From positions 186,001 to 250,000 of the forward strand of contig JAHDVK010000006.1 in the NCBI GenBank assembly GCA_023384675.1: DNA of 64,000 nt. Direction: 5' to 3'. The notes beneath the pieces are model-generated. The model was not told the origin of the DNA. It saw nothing but the letters and a program-made list of their open reading frames with translations, and did no database searches. Position 1 is the first letter of the stretch. Every line of letters starts with the position of its first letter. This DNA comes from Bryobacteraceae bacterium (GTDB lineage: Bacteria > Acidobacteriota > Terriglobia > Bryobacterales > Bryobacteraceae). Position numbers and translations under genes: made by a program. This document shows positions 24,594-34,075 of the stretch, piece after piece.

Positions 24594-25544
24594 GTGCCAG
24601 GCATTACCGCGATTGAAGGCATCCGCGTGGGACACGCCACCGACCTGAAAGCGATCACCGGGTGCACCGTGATCCTCTGTGAACGCGGCGCCGTGGCCGG
24701 CGTGGACATCCGCGGCGGCGCCACCGGCAGCGAGGAACTCGACGTGATGAACCCGGCGCATATCACCCCTCACGTCCATGCCGTCATGCTCAGCGGTGGC
24801 AGCGCCTTCGGTCTCGAAGCCGCCAGCGGCGCCCGGCGCTGGCTTGAGCGCCGCGGCATCGGCTTCCGCACCGGAGCCGCCGTCGTGCCCATCGTCCCCG
24901 CCGCCATTCTCTATGACCTCGGCATCGGCGAGGCCGGCGTCCGGCCTACCCGCGAAATGGGCGAAGCCGCCTGCGAAGCCGCCACCTCCGGCGAGGTGGC
25001 CGAGGGAAACGCGGGCGCTGGCACGGGCGCCACCTGCGGTAAACTCTTCGGGCTGCGCCGCGCGATGAAAGCGGGGATTGGAACTTTTCTCGTCTCGGCG
25101 GGCGAGATCAAGGTCGGCGCGCTCGTCGCGGTAAACCCCGTTGGCGATGTGCTCGACCCCGAATCCGGCCGCATCCTCGCCGGTGCGCGCAAGGCCGCGG
25201 AATCATCCGAGTTCGCCGATAGCGCGGCCGCGATGCGCCGCGGCGCGACCGGCGCCGGTGCCGGCCGCTCCAACACCACACTTGCCGTTGTCGCCACCAA
25301 TGCGCGGCTGTCCAAGGTCCAGGCCAACCGGCTCGCCCAGTTCGCTCACCACGGCTTCATCCGCGCCATTCGCCCCGTCCATACTTCAATGGATGGCGAC
25401 CTTGCCATTGCGCTTTCATGCGGCCAGGCCGAAGCCTCCCTCGACATGCTCGGCCTGCTCGCCGCTGAAGCCGTGGTTTCCGCCATCGTCCGCGCCGTGC
25501 GCGCCGCCCGCACTCTCGGCGGCGTGCCCGGCCTCGCCGGCTGA
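24594..25544 (+). CDS. P1 family (DmpA/BapA-like) aminopeptidase
   Basis: 316 residues from GTG 24594, which follows CACAAT by exactly six bases and has no Shine-Dalgarno, so a leaderless start is likely; the upstream in-frame extension overlaps mlaE and is rejected. Family motifs are GGATGSEELDVMNP, MLSGGSAFGLEAA, GNAGAGTGATCGK and GRSNTTLAVVATNA. In DmpA/BapA the precursor cleaves itself before a Ser nucleophile, which fits Ser ~225 in GRSNTT. Substrates in the family are N-terminal D/L- or beta-amino acids. The gene ends four bases from a convergent gene. Confidence 0.88.
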   Translation: MPGITAIEGIRVGHATDLKAITGCTVILCERGAVAGVDIRGGATGSEELDVMNPAHITPHVHAVMLSGGSAFGLEAASGARRWLERRGIGFRTGAAVVPIVPAAILYDLGIGEAGVRPTREMGEAACEAATSGEVAEGNAGAGTGATCGKLFGLRRAMKAGIGTFLVSAGEIKVGALVAVNPVGDVLDPESGRILAGARKAAESSEFADSAAAMRRGATGAGAGRSNTTLAVVATNARLSKVQANRLAQFAHHGFIRAIRPVHTSMDGDLAIALSCGQAEASLDMLGLLAAEAVVSAIVRAVRAARTLGGVPGLAG

Positions 25545-25548
25545 GCCG

Positions 25549-27810
25549 CTATTCGCGGATGAATCCGTGGTAGAGGCCCATGTAATAGGGCAGCAGGAAC
25601 ACTGTGCCCGTGGCCAGCGTACGGCCCTGCCCCGCGAAGTCGAGCCGCCACGGATCGTGGTTCCAATGCTGCACAAACTGCTCGTCATACGGAATCACTT
25701 TGCCATTTACGCGATGGCCTAGACCTTTGCCGCCGGACTCCCGCAAGTGGTCCTGCAGCCGGACTACATCCAGCCGGTGACTGTGCCGGTAGCCCCAGTT
25801 GAAGCGGTCCGTGGGAATCCGGCGCAGCGTTTCCACCGCGTCTTCCAGCCACGCGGTGCCGGTGAGCGTGAGGTCCGTTGTACCGAAGTCGTCGGTGTAC
25901 GTCGTGCCCTTCAACGCCACGGCGGCCGTGAAATTGAAGAACGGATTCATCTCCGCCTCTTCCAGCAGCCGGTAACGATGAAGAGAATATGCCGCCATTT
26001 GCCGCAGTTTCGGATCGGTCTCGTACTTCAGCAGCAGGTAGTAGAGCATCATCGCCATCTCGTCGTCGCTTTGGTTGCCGCCGCCCGGACCGCTGGTAAA
26101 TTTCGGAGTCATCAGGTTCACGCCATAGCCGTGCCGGTCCACCAGGTGGCGCAGCGCCTGCTCGTAGCGTTCATGCCCGGTGATGTGATGGGCCGTGCGC
26201 AGGTAGGCCAGGATGCTCAACGAGTTCAGGCCGCGGTTCTCGAACCAGGTGGAATCCAGGTTCAGCGACTCGGGATCGAAGATGCCCCAGCGCGTCGGCA
26301 GTCCGTCGTGGTCCATCAGGCGGAACCCATGCCTGAGCAGATGGTCGGTGACCCCCGTGACATGATCGCGTACGCCTTGTTTTTCCGCTTCGGATTCGGC
26401 CACGAGGTCGTAGTAGAGCCCGTAGAGAAAGTAGTGCCCGTCGAGTTCATCGCTGCTCGTGTCGCTTTTCCAGTACCACTGGCCGTCCGCGCTCTTCGGC
26501 CAGCGCGGATTCATCACCTTCCAGCGGCCGTCGTGCTTGCGGCGGCGTTCGGCGTCGCGTTCCGGCGTGTAGGCGCTCGCGTTCGGGTCCGGTCCCGAAA
26601 CGGGCAGAATCGTGCGCGCCACGTAGCCCGGCGGCGCGGTGTGCGGGCCGCCTTGCGTCACCGTTCCAAGGAACCGCAGAGCTTCAAATGCCTTCCGCGC
26701 CCGCTCGCGCGCTTTCGGGTCCTTCGTCGCCGCGTAAGCGAAACACTCGCCCGCCCCGTACATGGCAGTCCACAGACCGTCGTTGTCGCTATCATGTTGC
26801 GTAAATTGGGACTTATCGCCCGGCCGTGCCAGCGCTACCTCGAGTACATATTCATACGGGGTGCGCCGGTGGTATTTGTCGATCTCATCCTCGAGATAGC
26901 GCGCCTTTTCCGCCAGCGTCGTCTGCGACGTGCGAATCACGCCCACGCCCTCAGCCGTCGCGAACCACGCCGCGCCATCCGGCGCCACCGCCACCCCGCG
27001 CAGATCGTCGTTCGGCAGGTACCGCAACCCCTGCCGGTAGCGAAAATCGCGGCCATCATAGCGGATCGCGCCGATGCGGGTGGCGAACCAGGGTTCGCGG
27101 GCGGCGGCGGCGAACGTGAAGTCGTTGTAGGGCAAGCCGTTAGCACCAGTAAAGAGGTTCCATTCGCCATCCGGCGTCTGCCGGGCGACGCCCGCCGGTG
27201 TGGCGATCCAGAGGGCGCCCTGGGCGTCGAAAGCGGCTGCGCGTGCGTCAAAAAGCGACCATTCTTGCGCAAAAATGCGCTTCCAGGAGCCGTTTTCGTG
27301 CAAAAAAACACCGTTTTGCGCGGCCGCAACCACCGCCCCGGAGGGCGAAATCGCGATCTGCCGCACCGGGCCGGGCGAACCGCGTTTGTGGATGAGCGTT
27401 TTGGCTATTTCATAAACCTCGCCCCGCACAGCCACCCAAAGGCGCCCCGGAGCGGCGGCGAGCGCCTGAGGCGCGGCTAACTCCATGATTCTGTTTGTCT
27501 TGCCTTCACCGTAATGGTAAAGCCCCTGGGCCGTCGTGTAGTACAGCGAGTCCCCGGCGGCAGCGAGATGGAGGGCCGTGGCGGGCGAAACGGTGGTCCA
27601 GCGGATGCCTTCAAAGCTCGCAATGCCCGCGGCGGTGGCGGCGTATACGACGCCGGAAGCGGTGACCGCAACCGCGCGCACATCGGCCGAAGGCAGACCG
27701 TCGGGAGCCCCAAAGAATTCGCATGATTCGACAAGAAATGGTGCCACCGTCAGTGTTTGAGCGGCGGCAATTGCGAATGCACAGGAGAAAAGCAGAGCAA
27801 TTCGAAACAT
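25549..27810 (-). CDS. Secreted two-domain protein: beta-propeller plus helical-barrel domain
   Basis: 753 residues from ATG 27810, preceded by GGGAAAG; signal peptide MFRIALLFSCAFAIAAAQ. Residues ~30-310 hold propeller blades like those of two-component regulator propellers (GLPSADVRAVAVTASGVVYAAT, GLPYNDFTFAAA, LPNDDLRGVAVAPDGAAWFAT). Residues ~320-750 are mostly helical with aromatic and acidic motifs (HDSDNDGLWTAMYGAGE, YWKSDTSSDELDGHYF, TRWGIFDPE, NRGLNSLSILAYL) resembling an (alpha/alpha)6 toroid of glycan-active enzymes. No catalytic pair is certain. It is probably a periplasmic or secreted carbohydrate-related protein. A -10-like TATATT precedes it on the minus strand. Confidence 0.75.
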   Translation of the reverse strand: MFRIALLFSCAFAIAAAQTLTVAPFLVESCEFFGAPDGLPSADVRAVAVTASGVVYAATAAGIASFEGIRWTTVSPATALHLAAAGDSLYYTTAQGLYHYGEGKTNRIMELAAPQALAAAPGRLWVAVRGEVYEIAKTLIHKRGSPGPVRQIAISPSGAVVAAAQNGVFLHENGSWKRIFAQEWSLFDARAAAFDAQGALWIATPAGVARQTPDGEWNLFTGANGLPYNDFTFAAAAREPWFATRIGAIRYDGRDFRYRQGLRYLPNDDLRGVAVAPDGAAWFATAEGVGVIRTSQTTLAEKARYLEDEIDKYHRRTPYEYVLEVALARPGDKSQFTQHDSDNDGLWTAMYGAGECFAYAATKDPKARERARKAFEALRFLGTVTQGGPHTAPPGYVARTILPVSGPDPNASAYTPERDAERRRKHDGRWKVMNPRWPKSADGQWYWKSDTSSDELDGHYFLYGLYYDLVAESEAEKQGVRDHVTGVTDHLLRHGFRLMDHDGLPTRWGIFDPESLNLDSTWFENRGLNSLSILAYLRTAHHITGHERYEQALRHLVDRHGYGVNLMTPKFTSGPGGGNQSDDEMAMMLYYLLLKYETDPKLRQMAAYSLHRYRLLEEAEMNPFFNFTAAVALKGTTYTDDFGTTDLTLTGTAWLEDAVETLRRIPTDRFNWGYRHSHRLDVVRLQDHLRESGGKGLGHRVNGKVIPYDEQFVQHWNHDPWRLDFAGQGRTLATGTVFLLPYYMGLYHGFIRE

Positions 27811-28032
27811 GGTTGGCTTTCCCAATAATATACGGTCGAACCGGCGGGACGCGCTACACTAGTAAAGTACGGCGGTTCGCTCTTTTCGATGATCGGCCGG
27901 GGTACGCCATTCCGCCACCGCCCCCGCCGGACGAGGTTCGCGGCCTTTGATCCGCACAGCCCCGAATAGTGGTTCGCGCACCACGCGGACCCTGTGCCCA
28001 CACCGGTTATTCGGGTATCAATCAAACCAGGC

Positions 28033-30807
28033 ATGACAGAAACCATTCGCAACAACATCCAGACACACGAAAAAGGTACGGGAGGAAATTCGATCGCGTG
28101 GCATAGTCTCCCGCAGGAGGATCTGACCCGGATTCTCGTGGCCAACATGAACGGTCTGAGCGCGCCTGACGTCGAAGAGCGCCTGCGCGAGTTCGGCAAG
28201 AACACGCTGCCGGCGCCGGAGCCGCCGACGCTGATCAAGATCATCCTCCATCAGTTTGCGAATCCTCTGATCTATATCCTGCTCATCGCCGGCGTGATCG
28301 CGGTGCTGATGGACGACCTGAAGGATGCCATCTTCATCTTCGCCGTCGTGATGCTCAACGCGCTGATCGGCACCTACCAGGAATGGCGGGCGGAGCAGAA
28401 GGCGCACGCGCTGCAAGTGTTGCTGAAGATCAAGGCCAAGGTCAAACGAGGCGGGCGCCAGCAGGTGGTGCCGGCCGAGGAGCTAGTGCCCGGCGATGTG
28501 GTGCTGTTCGAGTCGGGCGACAAAGTGCCCGCGGATGTCCGGCTGGCCCAAGCCAATAAGCTGTCGATCGACGAATCGTTCCTCACCGGTGAATCGCTTC
28601 CGGTGGAGAAGTCCGTCACCGAGGTGGATGCCTCCACGCCCGTGAGCGACCGCAAGAACATGGCCTTCGCAGGGGCGACGGTGATTACCGGCCGCGGCAT
28701 GGGCCTCGTGGTTTCCACCGGTCTGAAGACCGAAGTGGGCCGCATTGCCAGTTCCATCACCGAGACAGAAGGAGCGAAGCCGCCGCTGCTCATCCGCATG
28801 GAGCGCTTCGCTCACCAGATCAGCATCATTATTCTGACCGTGGCTACGCTGCTCGGCTCTTGGCTGTTCTACAAGGGCTATTCGCCCGGCGTTTCCGTCG
28901 CGGAACTCTTCCATGAAGTTTTCATGCTGATGGTGGCGATGGCGGTGTCGGCCATACCTGAGGGTCTTCCGGTGGCGATGACGGTGGCGCTGTCGATCGC
29001 CACCTCGCGCATGGCCTCACGGAACGTGGTGGTCCGCAAACTCATGGCGGTGGAGAGCCTGGGCAGCTGCACCACCATCGCCAGCGATAAGACCGGCACT
29101 CTGACCGTGAACCAGCAGACGGTGAAGAAGATCCTGCTGCCCGATGGCGCGCAGGTGGAAGTGGGCGGACAGGGCTACAACGACGAAGGCACACTGAGTA
29201 GCCCCGGTGGCGAAGAAATGGACGATGCGCTGCGGGCGCGGGTCCTCGAACTCGCCCGCGGGGGCGTATTCTGCAACGAATCCGCGCTGTCGAAGGAAGA
29301 GGGATCGTGGACGCACAGCGGCGATGCCATCGACGTCGCGCTGCTTTCGCTCGCTCTGAAGATGGGCATCGACCCCATCTCCGAGCGCTCGGGCTCGAAG
29401 ATCATCGGGGAAATCCCCTTCGAATCCGAGAAACGCTACGCGGCGGCGGCCTATGAAGACGAAGGCGGCGCGACGGTGGTGCTGAAAGGCGCGGTGGAAA
29501 ACGTCCTCACCTTCTGCAACCGGATGCGCACCGCGGACGGAGATCAGCCCCTGGACGCGGAGACCATGAACGCCAAAGCCGAGGAGATGGCCGAGAACGG
29601 CTATCGCGTGCTGGCGCTCGCGGCCGCCAACCGGCCTGACACCAGCGGTCTCGACCATCTCAACGAGGGCCATCTGGGGGATCTGACCTTGCTCGGCTTG
29701 ATCGGCTTCATCGATCCGCTGCGGCCAGAGGTCAAGGGCGCCGTGGATGAGGCCATCCGCTCCGGCGTGCGGGTGATCATGATCACGGGCGACCACCCGG
29801 CGACGGCGTTCGCAATCTCCAACGAACTTGGGATTGCAGGCTCGCGCAAGGAAGTGGTGACGGGAAGCGAACTGAGCGAATTCCCCAGCGACGAAACGCC
29901 CGAATACTTCGACCGCATCAAGCGCACCACCGTCTTCGCCCGCGTTACGCCGCAGCAGAAGCTGCAGATCGTCGACGCGCTGGTGAAGCTCGGCGAGTTC
30001 GTCGCCGTCACCGGCGACGGCGTCAACGACGCGCCGGCGCTGCGCCGCGCCAACATCAGCGTCGCAATGGGTTCGGGCTCGGACATCGCCAAGGATACTT
30101 CGCTCATCACCGTGGTGGACGACAACTTCGCCTCCATCGTGGCGGGGATCGAAGAAGGGCGCTACGCCTACGGCAACGTCCGCAAAGTGACGCTGCTGCT
30201 CATCTCCACCGGCGGCGCGGAACTGCTGCTGCTGGTGAGCGCGATTCTGATGGGCCTGCCCGCGCCGCTGATCGCGGTGCAGATCCTCTGGCTCAACCTG
30301 GTGACCAACGGCATTCAGGACGTCGCGCTGGCGTTCGAAGCCGGCGAGAAAAAGCTAATGCACCTGCCGCCGCGGCGGCCCACCGAAGGCATCTTCGACC
30401 GCAAGATGATCGAACAAGTGGTGACGGGCGGCATCGTGATGGGCCTCGTGTGCCTGGGCATGTGGATCTACTACATGAACACGGGCCTGGAGGTGAACGA
30501 AGCGCGCACCAACATCTTCACGCTGCTGGTGATCATGCAGTTCTACCACGTGTTCAACTGCCGCTCGGAATACAGCTCGGCCTTCCGGGTGCCGCTGCGC
30601 AACAACTGGATTCTGATGGCGGGCACGGCCACCGCGTTCGGCGTCCATTTGCTGGCGATGTACACGCCCTGGATGCAGGCGCTGCTGCGGACCAATCCGA
30701 TCAGCCTCGAGAAGTGGCTCACGCTGGGCGCGCTGGCCGGCTCGGTGATGGTGGCGATGGAAATCTATAAGTTCGTCCGCCGCGACGACACGCCGCAGCC
30801 GTCCTGA
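28033..30807 (+). CDS. P2-type cation-transporting ATPase
   Basis: 924 residues from ATG 28033; a GTG 39 bases upstream is in frame and possible. An N-terminal cation-ATPase domain (WHSLPQEDLTRIL) is followed by two membrane helices, an actuator domain with FLTGESLPVEK (~184), membrane helices 3-4 with AIPEGLP, phosphorylation motif SDKTGTLT (Asp ~351) and hinge TGDGVNDAPALRRA (~662). C-terminal helices follow. PEGLP in M4 is the Ca2+/Na+/K+ ATPase type. In M6 the usual NLVTDG reads NLVTNGIQD, so the ion cannot be named safely; Ca2+ is the default guess. It is a monocistronic or leading gene before der. Confidence 0.9.
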   Translation: MTETIRNNIQTHEKGTGGNSIAWHSLPQEDLTRILVANMNGLSAPDVEERLREFGKNTLPAPEPPTLIKIILHQFANPLIYILLIAGVIAVLMDDLKDAIFIFAVVMLNALIGTYQEWRAEQKAHALQVLLKIKAKVKRGGRQQVVPAEELVPGDVVLFESGDKVPADVRLAQANKLSIDESFLTGESLPVEKSVTEVDASTPVSDRKNMAFAGATVITGRGMGLVVSTGLKTEVGRIASSITETEGAKPPLLIRMERFAHQISIIILTVATLLGSWLFYKGYSPGVSVAELFHEVFMLMVAMAVSAIPEGLPVAMTVALSIATSRMASRNVVVRKLMAVESLGSCTTIASDKTGTLTVNQQTVKKILLPDGAQVEVGGQGYNDEGTLSSPGGEEMDDALRARVLELARGGVFCNESALSKEEGSWTHSGDAIDVALLSLALKMGIDPISERSGSKIIGEIPFESEKRYAAAAYEDEGGATVVLKGAVENVLTFCNRMRTADGDQPLDAETMNAKAEEMAENGYRVLALAAANRPDTSGLDHLNEGHLGDLTLLGLIGFIDPLRPEVKGAVDEAIRSGVRVIMITGDHPATAFAISNELGIAGSRKEVVTGSELSEFPSDETPEYFDRIKRTTVFARVTPQQKLQIVDALVKLGEFVAVTGDGVNDAPALRRANISVAMGSGSDIAKDTSLITVVDDNFASIVAGIEEGRYAYGNVRKVTLLLISTGGAELLLLVSAILMGLPAPLIAVQILWLNLVTNGIQDVALAFEAGEKKLMHLPPRRPTEGIFDRKMIEQVVTGGIVMGLVCLGMWIYYMNTGLEVNEARTNIFTLLVIMQFYHVFNCRSEYSSAFRVPLRNNWILMAGTATAFGVHLLAMYTPWMQALLRTNPISLEKWLTLGALAGSVMVAMEIYKFVRRDDTPQPS

Positions 30808-30827
30808 GCGGCTGGGTTGATAGACTT

Positions 30828-32192
30828 GTGAACGTGAAGCCTCCGCGCGCGGGCCTGCCCTCGCTGGTCATCGTGGGCCGGCCCAATGTCGGCAAGTCCA
30901 CGCTTTTCAACGCGATTCTCGGACAACGGCGCTCCATCGTGGGCGACGAACCCGGCATTACGCGCGACCGCATCCACGGCGTCGCCACCCACCGGCGGCG
31001 GCCGTTCGAGCTGATCGACACGGGCGGCATCGTGCCCGACGACCAGCAGTTGATCCCGGCTCAAATCCTGAAACAGGCCCGGGTAGCCTTCGACAGCGCC
31101 GCCAGGATTATCTTTCTCATCGACGGGCGTACCGAGATCACGCTGGCCGACCGAGAGCTCGCGCAGATCCTGCGCCGGTTGAAGAAGCCCGTCATTCTGG
31201 CGGTGAACAAGATCGACGACCCAAAGCGCGAAGCTCTCATCCACGAGTTCCGCGAGTTGGGATTCGAGACCGTACTCCCCGTGTCAGCCGAACACCGGCT
31301 GGGTTTGTACGAACTGCTTGACGCGGCCACCGAAGGCTTCCCGGAGGAGGCTCCGGACGAAGAGGACGAGGGGGCCCCGGCGAAGGACGAACGCCCGCCG
31401 GCCGTGCGCGTCGCCATCATCGGCCGGCCGAACGTCGGCAAGTCCACGCTGTTGAATGCCATGGTGGGCGCGGACCGCGCTATCGTCAGCCCTATCGCCG
31501 GCACCACGCGCGATTCCATCGACGAAACGGTGGAGGTGGACGGGCAGATGTACACGTTCGTCGATACCGCGGGCATCCGCCGCCGGGGCAAGACGCACGA
31601 AATGGCGGAAAAGCTGAGCGTCGTGATGGCGCGGCGCCACATTCGTATGTCCCACGTCGCCGTGCTGGTGGTGGACGCCACCGATGGTCCCGTCGCGTCG
31701 GACGCCACCATCGGCGGCTACGCCCACGAAGACGGCCGCGCGCTCATCATTGCCGTGAATAAGTGGGACCTGATTGACGACAAGAAACGCAAGGAGTTCG
31801 AACTGGCAATCAAGGACCAGTTCAAGTTCCTCGACTACGCGCCTATTGTCTTCCTCTCGGCCGAACAAGGCTTCGGCGTGAAGACCCTGTTCAGCCGGCT
31901 GGCCGCGGTGTGGGAGAACTACAACCGCCGCGCGGGCACGGGCGAATTGAACCGGCTGGCCGAGACGCTGAAACTCGACCGCGACCGGCGCATCTTTTAC
32001 ATGACGCAGCCTTCGGTGCGCCCGCCCACGTTCGTTCTCTTCCTGAACAACATGAAGCCACTGCATTTCTCTACGGAGCGTTCCATCGTCAACCGGCTGC
32101 GCAAGGAGTTCGACTTCAAGGGAACGCCGGTGGTGCTGAAATATCGTGCGCGCCGCGCCTCACCCGCTGAGCGGGGACGCGCCGGCCGCTAG
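30828..32192 (+). CDS. der: Ribosome assembly GTPase Der (EngA)
   Basis: 454 residues from GTG 30828 (GTG 30834 also possible). Two tandem GTPase domains are seen, each with GRPNVGKSTL (~17 and ~200), with DTGG and DTAG switch II motifs and NKID/NKWD base-recognition motifs. A C-terminal KH-like domain follows (FYMTQPSVRPPTFVLFLNN, GTPVVLKYRARR). The linker is acidic (EEAPDEEDEGAP). Der acts in 50S subunit maturation. It lies 20 bases after the P-type ATPase gene. Confidence 0.97.
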   Translation: MNVKPPRAGLPSLVIVGRPNVGKSTLFNAILGQRRSIVGDEPGITRDRIHGVATHRRRPFELIDTGGIVPDDQQLIPAQILKQARVAFDSAARIIFLIDGRTEITLADRELAQILRRLKKPVILAVNKIDDPKREALIHEFRELGFETVLPVSAEHRLGLYELLDAATEGFPEEAPDEEDEGAPAKDERPPAVRVAIIGRPNVGKSTLLNAMVGADRAIVSPIAGTTRDSIDETVEVDGQMYTFVDTAGIRRRGKTHEMAEKLSVVMARRHIRMSHVAVLVVDATDGPVASDATIGGYAHEDGRALIIAVNKWDLIDDKKRKEFELAIKDQFKFLDYAPIVFLSAEQGFGVKTLFSRLAAVWENYNRRAGTGELNRLAETLKLDRDRRIFYMTQPSVRPPTFVLFLNNMKPLHFSTERSIVNRLRKEFDFKGTPVVLKYRARRASPAERGRAGR

Positions 32193-32201
32193 GACGCAGG
32201 G

Positions 32202-33347
32202 ATGGAAATTGTCCGCCGATGGTTACCCTTGCTGGTCTACGCCGGTCTCGCGGTGGCCATGCAGTTGTACATTCTGCGCTGGCTGGCCGGGCGGGATTTC
32301 TTCGCCCGCCGCCCCTGGCGCCAGCGGCTGCTGCTCTGGACGGGCCGCACAGCGGCGATCGTGATCGCGCTCATCCCGGTGATCTACAGCGGCAATCTGC
32401 ACCGGCTGCTGCCTTCCACTGGCAGCGAATGGTTCCTGGCGGGCGCGCTGTTTTATGGCGCGCTGCTCATGACCGTGTTTCTACTCGCCTGGACCGGCGT
32501 CCACAAGACCGATCTGGCGCGGCGGCACAGCGTGAAAACCCTGCTCGGCGTGGCCTCGGCCCTGCCGTTGGGCATGGCGGGCACCGGCGTGATCGTCGCG
32601 CGGATGGGCATGCATCTGCGCGAGGTCGAGATCCGTGTGAAAGGGCTGCCGCGCGGTCTGGACGGCCTGCGCATCGCGCAGCTTACCGACCTGCACTTCG
32701 GCGTCTTCTTCGGTCCCGCCGAAGCGGAGCGCGCCGTGGCCATGGCGAATGAGACGCGACCGCACCTGGCGGTTTTCACCGGCGATCTCATCACCCAGCG
32801 CGGCGACAATCTCCGAGAGGCGCTGCGGATTCTGTCCCGGCTGAAGGCGGACGCGGGCGTCTATGGCTGCCACGGCAACCATGAAATCTACGCCCAGTGC
32901 GAAGAGGCCGCGACTTTGATCGGCTCCAGCTACGGCATCCGCTATCTGCGGCAGACGTTCGCGGACCTGCGTTTCGGCGATACGCAACTGCGGCTGACCG
33001 GCGTGGACTATCAGCGGCAGAGCGGCGCTTATCTGCGGCAGGTGAGGGCGGCGGCCCGGCCCGGCGCCTATAACGTTCTGCTTTCGCATAACCCCGATGT
33101 CTTCCCCGTGGCTTCGGCTCTGGGCTTCGATCTCACGCTCGCGGGCCACACACATGGCGGGCAGGTGAACGTCGAGATCCTCGAGGAAAATCTGAACGTC
33201 GCGCGGTTCTTCACGCCCTACACGAAGGGCCTCTACCGCCGCAGCCGCCATGCCGCCTACGTGTCGTCCGGCCTGGGCACCGTCGGTGTGCCGGTGCGGC
33301 TGGGCGCGCCGCCGGAGGTGACGCTGATACGCCTATGCGCCGTCTGA
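32202..33347 (+). CDS. Membrane metallophosphoesterase (YkuE-like)
   Basis: 381 residues. Four N-terminal membrane helices occupy about 1-125 (VYAGLAVAMQLYILRWL, AAIVIALIPVIY, FYGALLMTVFLLAW and one around residue 120). The calcineurin-like domain follows with the full metal set: QLTDLHFG, FTGDLI, CHGNHE, LLSHNPDVF and LAGHTHGGQ. It probably hydrolyses a phosphoester at the membrane, such as a lipid pyrophosphate in the YkuE/LpxH-like superfamily; the substrate is not visible. It starts 9 bases after der and overlaps the next gene by 13 bases. Confidence 0.88.
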   Translation: MEIVRRWLPLLVYAGLAVAMQLYILRWLAGRDFFARRPWRQRLLLWTGRTAAIVIALIPVIYSGNLHRLLPSTGSEWFLAGALFYGALLMTVFLLAWTGVHKTDLARRHSVKTLLGVASALPLGMAGTGVIVARMGMHLREVEIRVKGLPRGLDGLRIAQLTDLHFGVFFGPAEAERAVAMANETRPHLAVFTGDLITQRGDNLREALRILSRLKADAGVYGCHGNHEIYAQCEEAATLIGSSYGIRYLRQTFADLRFGDTQLRLTGVDYQRQSGAYLRQVRAAARPGAYNVLLSHNPDVFPVASALGFDLTLAGHTHGGQVNVEILEENLNVARFFTPYTKGLYRRSRHAAYVSSGLGTVGVPVRLGAPPEVTLIRLCAV

Positions 33348-34075
33348 TCGTTAGCGATATTCATGGGAACCTGGAGGCGCTCGAGGCCGTGCTCCGGGAC
33401 GCCCGCGGCGAGTGGGACCAGATGATCTGCCTGGGGGATCTGGTGGGCTACGGCGCATCGCCCCAGCAAGTGATCTCGATCGTCCGCGAACACGCGGCGG
33501 CTGTGGTGCGCGGCAACCACGACCGCGTGTGCGCGGGGCTGGACGACGATGACTGGTTCAACGCCGCCGCCCGCCTCGCCGTGCGCTGGACCCGCGCCGC
33601 TCTGGACGGGGAGAGCCTGCACTGGCTCAGCGAATTGCCCACGGGGCCGCTCTACTTTGAAGGGTTCGAAATCGCCCACGGCGCGCCGTACGACGAGGAT
33701 GAGTACCTGGTGAGCGACGACGACGTGGACTATGTGGCGGAGACGATGGAGAGGCCGCTTTGCTTCGTCGGACACACGCACTTGCAGCGGGTTTGGGACC
33801 TGTCCGGCGTGGAACCGCGGCGGCTTTCCGTACCCGGGACCGGCGAACGAGAGTCGCGGCTGACGATCGGCGCTGAATCCGTGTTGCTGGTGAACCCCGG
33901 CTCGGTGGGCCAGCCACGCGACCGCGACGCGCGCGCGGCATACGCGCTCTGGGACAGCGATGCGCGTGAGCTGATCCTGCGCCGCGTGGAATATGACATC
34001 GCCGGCGCACAGCGGCGCATTCGCGAAGCCGGGCTACCGGACTTTCTCGCCGCCCGGCTCGCCCACGGCCAGTGA
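33335..34075 (+). CDS. Cytoplasmic metallophosphoesterase
   Basis: 246 residues without membrane segments. Calcineurin-like motifs are LIVSDIHGN (start), LGDLVGYG, VRGNHD, IAHGAP and FVGHTHLQ, then LLVNPGSVGQPRD, which marks the MJ0936/YfcE-type phosphodiesterase group. It overlaps the preceding phosphoesterase by 13 bases and the convergent uvrC by 42 bases. The substrate is unknown. Confidence 0.88.
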   Translation: MRRLIVSDIHGNLEALEAVLRDARGEWDQMICLGDLVGYGASPQQVISIVREHAAAVVRGNHDRVCAGLDDDDWFNAAARLAVRWTRAALDGESLHWLSELPTGPLYFEGFEIAHGAPYDEDEYLVSDDDVDYVAETMERPLCFVGHTHLQRVWDLSGVEPRRLSVPGTGERESRLTIGAESVLLVNPGSVGQPRDRDARAAYALWDSDARELILRRVEYDIAGAQRRIREAGLPDFLAARLAHGQ

